Position numbers and translations under genes: made by a program. From Streptomyces sp. S3(2020) (lineage in GTDB: Bacteria; Actinomycetota; Actinomycetes; Streptomycetales; Streptomycetaceae), in the NCBI RefSeq assembly GCF_013044505.1, contig NZ_JABERD010000019.1, positions 1 through 64,000 of the forward strand: a stretch of 64,000 bases of DNA, in the 5' to 3' direction. The notes beneath the pieces were generated by a model. It worked only from the letters and a program-made list of their open reading frames with translations. It was not told the origin of the DNA and ran no database searches. Shown here one piece after another: positions 61,855 through 64,000 of this stretch. Each line of letters starts with the position of its first letter. The first letter of the stretch is position 1.

Positions 61855-62854
61855 CGGCCCACGCGAACGGCCGTCGCAGAGCGCCCACCATCCACGACGT
61901 GGCCCGTGAGGCAGGCGTCTCGCGCGGCACCGTCTCCCGCTTCCTCAACGGCGGCCACCACGTCTCACCGGCCGCCGGACGGGCGGTCCAGGCCGCCATC
62001 CGCAGGACCGGGTACGTCGTCAACCGGCATGCCCGCAGCCTGAGCACCGGACGGTCGGACTCGGTGGCCTTCCTGCTGACCGAGCCGCAGGAGAAGCTCT
62101 TCGAGGACCCCAACTTCAATGTGCTGCTGCGCGGTTGCACCGAGAACCTCGCCCGGCACGACATCCCGCTGCTCCTGATGCTCGCCGCGAGCGACGCTGA
62201 CCGGCGCCGGCTGACCCGGTACCTCACCGCCGGGCATGTCGACGGTGTGCTGCTGGTCTCCAGTCACAGCGGGGACCCGGTCGCCGCCGAACTGCGGGCC
62301 GCCGGAATGCCGTTGGTGGCCTGCGGCAAGCCGATGGGGCTGGGCGCCAGGGTGAGTTATGTGGCGGCCGACGACCGCGACGGCGCCCGGGAGCTGGTCC
62401 GTCACCTCGTGGACCGGGGCCGGCGCCGGATCGGGATGATCACCGGACCGCTCGACCTCCCCGGCGGCACCGACCGCCTCGCCGGATACCGTGAGGTGCT
62501 CACGGAGGCGGGTCTGCCGTACGACACGGCGCTGGTGGCGGAGGGCGACTACGGCCGCGCGAGCGGCGAACGGGCCGCCTGCCGGTTGCTGCGCCGGGCA
62601 CCCAACCTGGACGCGGTGTTCGTCGCGTCCGACCTCATGGCCCAGGGGGTCGTCAACGCGCTTCACCAGTACGGGCGTTCCGTCCCCGGTGACATCGCCG
62701 TCGGCGGCTTCGACGACTCCCCGACCGCCACCGCCGCCAGCCCTTCGCGCGCATCAGCGCCGAGATGGTCCGTATGCTCCTCGCCCAGATCGCCGGCGAG
62801 GACACCGCGGGGGTGATCCTGCCGACGGAACTGGTGGTGCGAGATTCCACTTGA
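61851..62854 (+). pseudogene. LacI-family regulator, frameshifted near 3' end
   Basis: A LacI/GalR repressor: helix-turn-helix TIHDVAREAGVSRGTVSRFL, hinge region, and periplasmic-binding-like effector domain (DGVLLVSSHS, MPLVACGKPMG, VGGFDDSPTATAAS). Frame one runs to 62816 but after residue 297 it is unlike the family (PSRASAPRWSVC). In another frame the expected ending PFARISAEMVRMLLAQIAGE ... LVVRDST resumes at 62741 and stops at 62854. About 25 bases encoding a PALTTMRQ-like stretch are missing between GCCAGCCC repeats. Real deletion or assembly error. If real, the last effector-domain strands are lost. Probable regulator of the flanking galactan genes. Confidence 0.8.
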
Positions 62855-62947
62855 GCGCGGAACCGGAGCGCTGGTCAACGCATGTGAAGGCTGCGCCCGT
62901 CCGGTTCGCGTCGAGTCGATGGGGGTTTCCATCCGTATTCTCTGATC

Positions 62948-63781
62948 ATGGCCGCACCCACCGCATATTCACTCGTCGCCACTGACCTGGACGGAACCCT
63001 GCTCCGGGGCGACGACACGCTCTCCGACCGTTCGCTCGCCGCGCTCGCGCGGGTGACGGAGGCCGGGGCCCGGCATCTGGTGGTGACCGGCCGGCCGGCC
63101 CCGAGAGTGCGGCCGCTCCTCGACGACCTGGGCAGCACGGGGCTCGCGGTGTGCGGGCAGGGCGCGCAGGTGTACGACGCCGGCGCGGACCGTCTGCTGT
63201 GGTCGGTCACCCTGGACCGGGAGCTGGCCGAGACCGCGCTCGGCAAGATCGAGGCCGAGGTCGGCCAGGTCTACGCCGCGGTCGACCAGGACGGCGTCGA
63301 CGGCCTGACCCTCATCGAGCCGGGGTACCTGATGCCGCACCCGACCCTGCCCGCGGTCCGGGTCGACCGCCGCGACGACCTGTGGTGCGAGCCCATCAGC
63401 AAGGTGCTGCTGCGCCATCCCGCCCTGTCCGACGACGAGTTGGCGGCGACGGCCCGCGGAGTCGTCGGTTCCCTCGCGACGGTGACGATGTCCGGTCCCG
63501 GCACCGTCGAACTCCAGCCATGCGGCATCACCAAGGCGACGGGCCTCGCCCTGGCCGCCGACCACCTCGGCCTCGGCCCCGAACACACCATCGCCTTCGG
63601 CGACATGCCCAACGACATCCCCATGTTCGACTGGGCGGCCCACGGCGTGGCCATGGCCAACGCCCACCCCGAACTCAAGGCGGTGGCCGACGAGATCACC
63701 CTCTCCAACGAGGACGACGGCATCGCCGCCGTCCTGGAAAGACTGTTCCGAAGGAACCTGCTCGGGAACGGGGCCCGGTGA
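62948..63781 (+). CDS. HAD-superfamily phosphatase (Cof-type)
   Basis: A 277-residue HAD hydrolase with a C2-type cap. Motif I DLDGTLL (nucleophile and acid/base Asp), motif II VVTGRP, motif III Lys in GITKATGLALAADHLG, motif IV GDMPNDIPMFDWA. These enzymes usually dephosphorylate sugar phosphates or flavin precursors. ATG at 62948. The next gene's GTG overlaps its stop. Confidence 0.9.
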   Translation: MAAPTAYSLVATDLDGTLLRGDDTLSDRSLAALARVTEAGARHLVVTGRPAPRVRPLLDDLGSTGLAVCGQGAQVYDAGADRLLWSVTLDRELAETALGKIEAEVGQVYAAVDQDGVDGLTLIEPGYLMPHPTLPAVRVDRRDDLWCEPISKVLLRHPALSDDELAATARGVVGSLATVTMSGPGTVELQPCGITKATGLALAADHLGLGPEHTIAFGDMPNDIPMFDWAAHGVAMANAHPELKAVADEITLSNEDDGIAAVLERLFRRNLLGNGAR

Positions 63782-64000
63782 AGATCGAGCTGACGGACGA
63801 CCAGGCACTCGTCCTGTCCGACTGGCTCGATCGGGTCATGCACCGGAGGGAGTTCGCGGCGGTCGTCGACGACCGTGCCGTCTGGTCCCCGCTGTTGGGT
63901 ATCAGCGGGTCGCTGGAGACACAGCTGCCGTCCGTCTTCGATGCCTCGTACGGCGAACGCCTGGAAGCGGCCCGTCGGCGGTTGATCGGGGAGCTGGGCG
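63778..64000 (+). CDS. Conserved hypothetical protein, cut by window end
   Basis: The first 74 residues are in the window: MKIELTDDQALVLSDWLDRV, then EFAAVVDDRAVWSPLLGISG. An acidic, probably helical protein of a type common in Streptomyces and of unknown function. GTG at 63778 overlaps the HAD gene's TGA, so it is co-translated. Nothing can be said of the missing part. Confidence 0.7.
   Translation, partial: MKIELTDDQALVLSDWLDRVMHRREFAAVVDDRAVWSPLLGISGSLETQLPSVFDASYGERLEAARRRLIGELG

Overview
High-GC actinobacterial DNA, almost certainly Streptomyces. The support is pervasive third-position G/C, frequent GTG starts, ATGA/GTGA start-stop overlaps, a complete 14-gene nuo operon, futalosine-pathway menaquinone genes and a WhiJ-type regulator module. 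From memory, the order whiJ-like module, mqnC, menG-like methyltransferase, geranylgeranyl reductase, NlpC/P60, nuoA-N, recQ matches the conserved core around SCO4543-SCO4577 of S. coelicolor; this was not checked. The window starts at a contig end: bases 1-51 read as Illumina Nextera P7/N704/mosaic-end adapter, so the assembly is a draft and the first gene is cut.

Layout. 1-2.6 kb: DUF397 fragment, XRE/DUF5753 regulator (WhiJ-like), HATPase anti-sigma-like protein, and an Rpn-like PD-(D/E)XK protein with REEG repeats. 2.6-9.7 kb: exported proteins and lipoproteins (one frameshifted), a membrane LysM-BTAD protein and a prepilin peptidase. 9.7-11.4 kb: mqnC and an amidohydrolase-like ORF. 11.4-16.8 kb: a GH18-like lipoprotein, then a surface-glycan cassette (small membrane protein, deacetylase-GT2 fusion, acyltransferase). 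16.8-21.3 kb: demethylmenaquinone methyltransferase, PASTA protein, geranylgeranyl/menaquinone reductase, peptide deformylase, NlpC/P60 hydrolase. 21.3-37.9 kb: the nuoA-N operon, preceded by a good candidate Rex operator and ended by a strong hairpin. 38-41 kb: a secreted protein and RecQ.

41-48 kb: a minus-strand cluster combining a NitT/TauT-type ABC importer, a fumarate-reductase/AprA-like flavoprotein fused to HEAT repeats, a two-cluster ferredoxin and a GntR/UTRA regulator. The importer's binding protein carries a NosL-like C-terminal domain. This is the best candidate for an undescribed system. 48-54 kb: M56 peptidase, fumarylacetoacetase, an ATP-grasp ligase/FAD oxidoreductase pair and an unknown protein.

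54-62.9 kb: a galactan-utilisation locus. Minus strand: GH42 beta-galactosidase and two GH53 endo-galactanases. Plus strand: sugar-binding lipoprotein, two permeases and a LacI regulator. The divergent promoters carry the same 16-base operator just after each -10 box. The lacI-type gene appears frameshifted by loss of about 25 bases between short repeats. No ATPase is present, as in Streptomyces systems served by MsiK. The window ends with a HAD phosphatase and the start of a small unknown gene.

Functionally, the core of the window is respiration: menaquinone synthesis (mqnC, methyltransferase, reductase) next to the NADH dehydrogenase that reduces menaquinone. Around it lie cell-envelope functions and two transport-linked catabolic loci.
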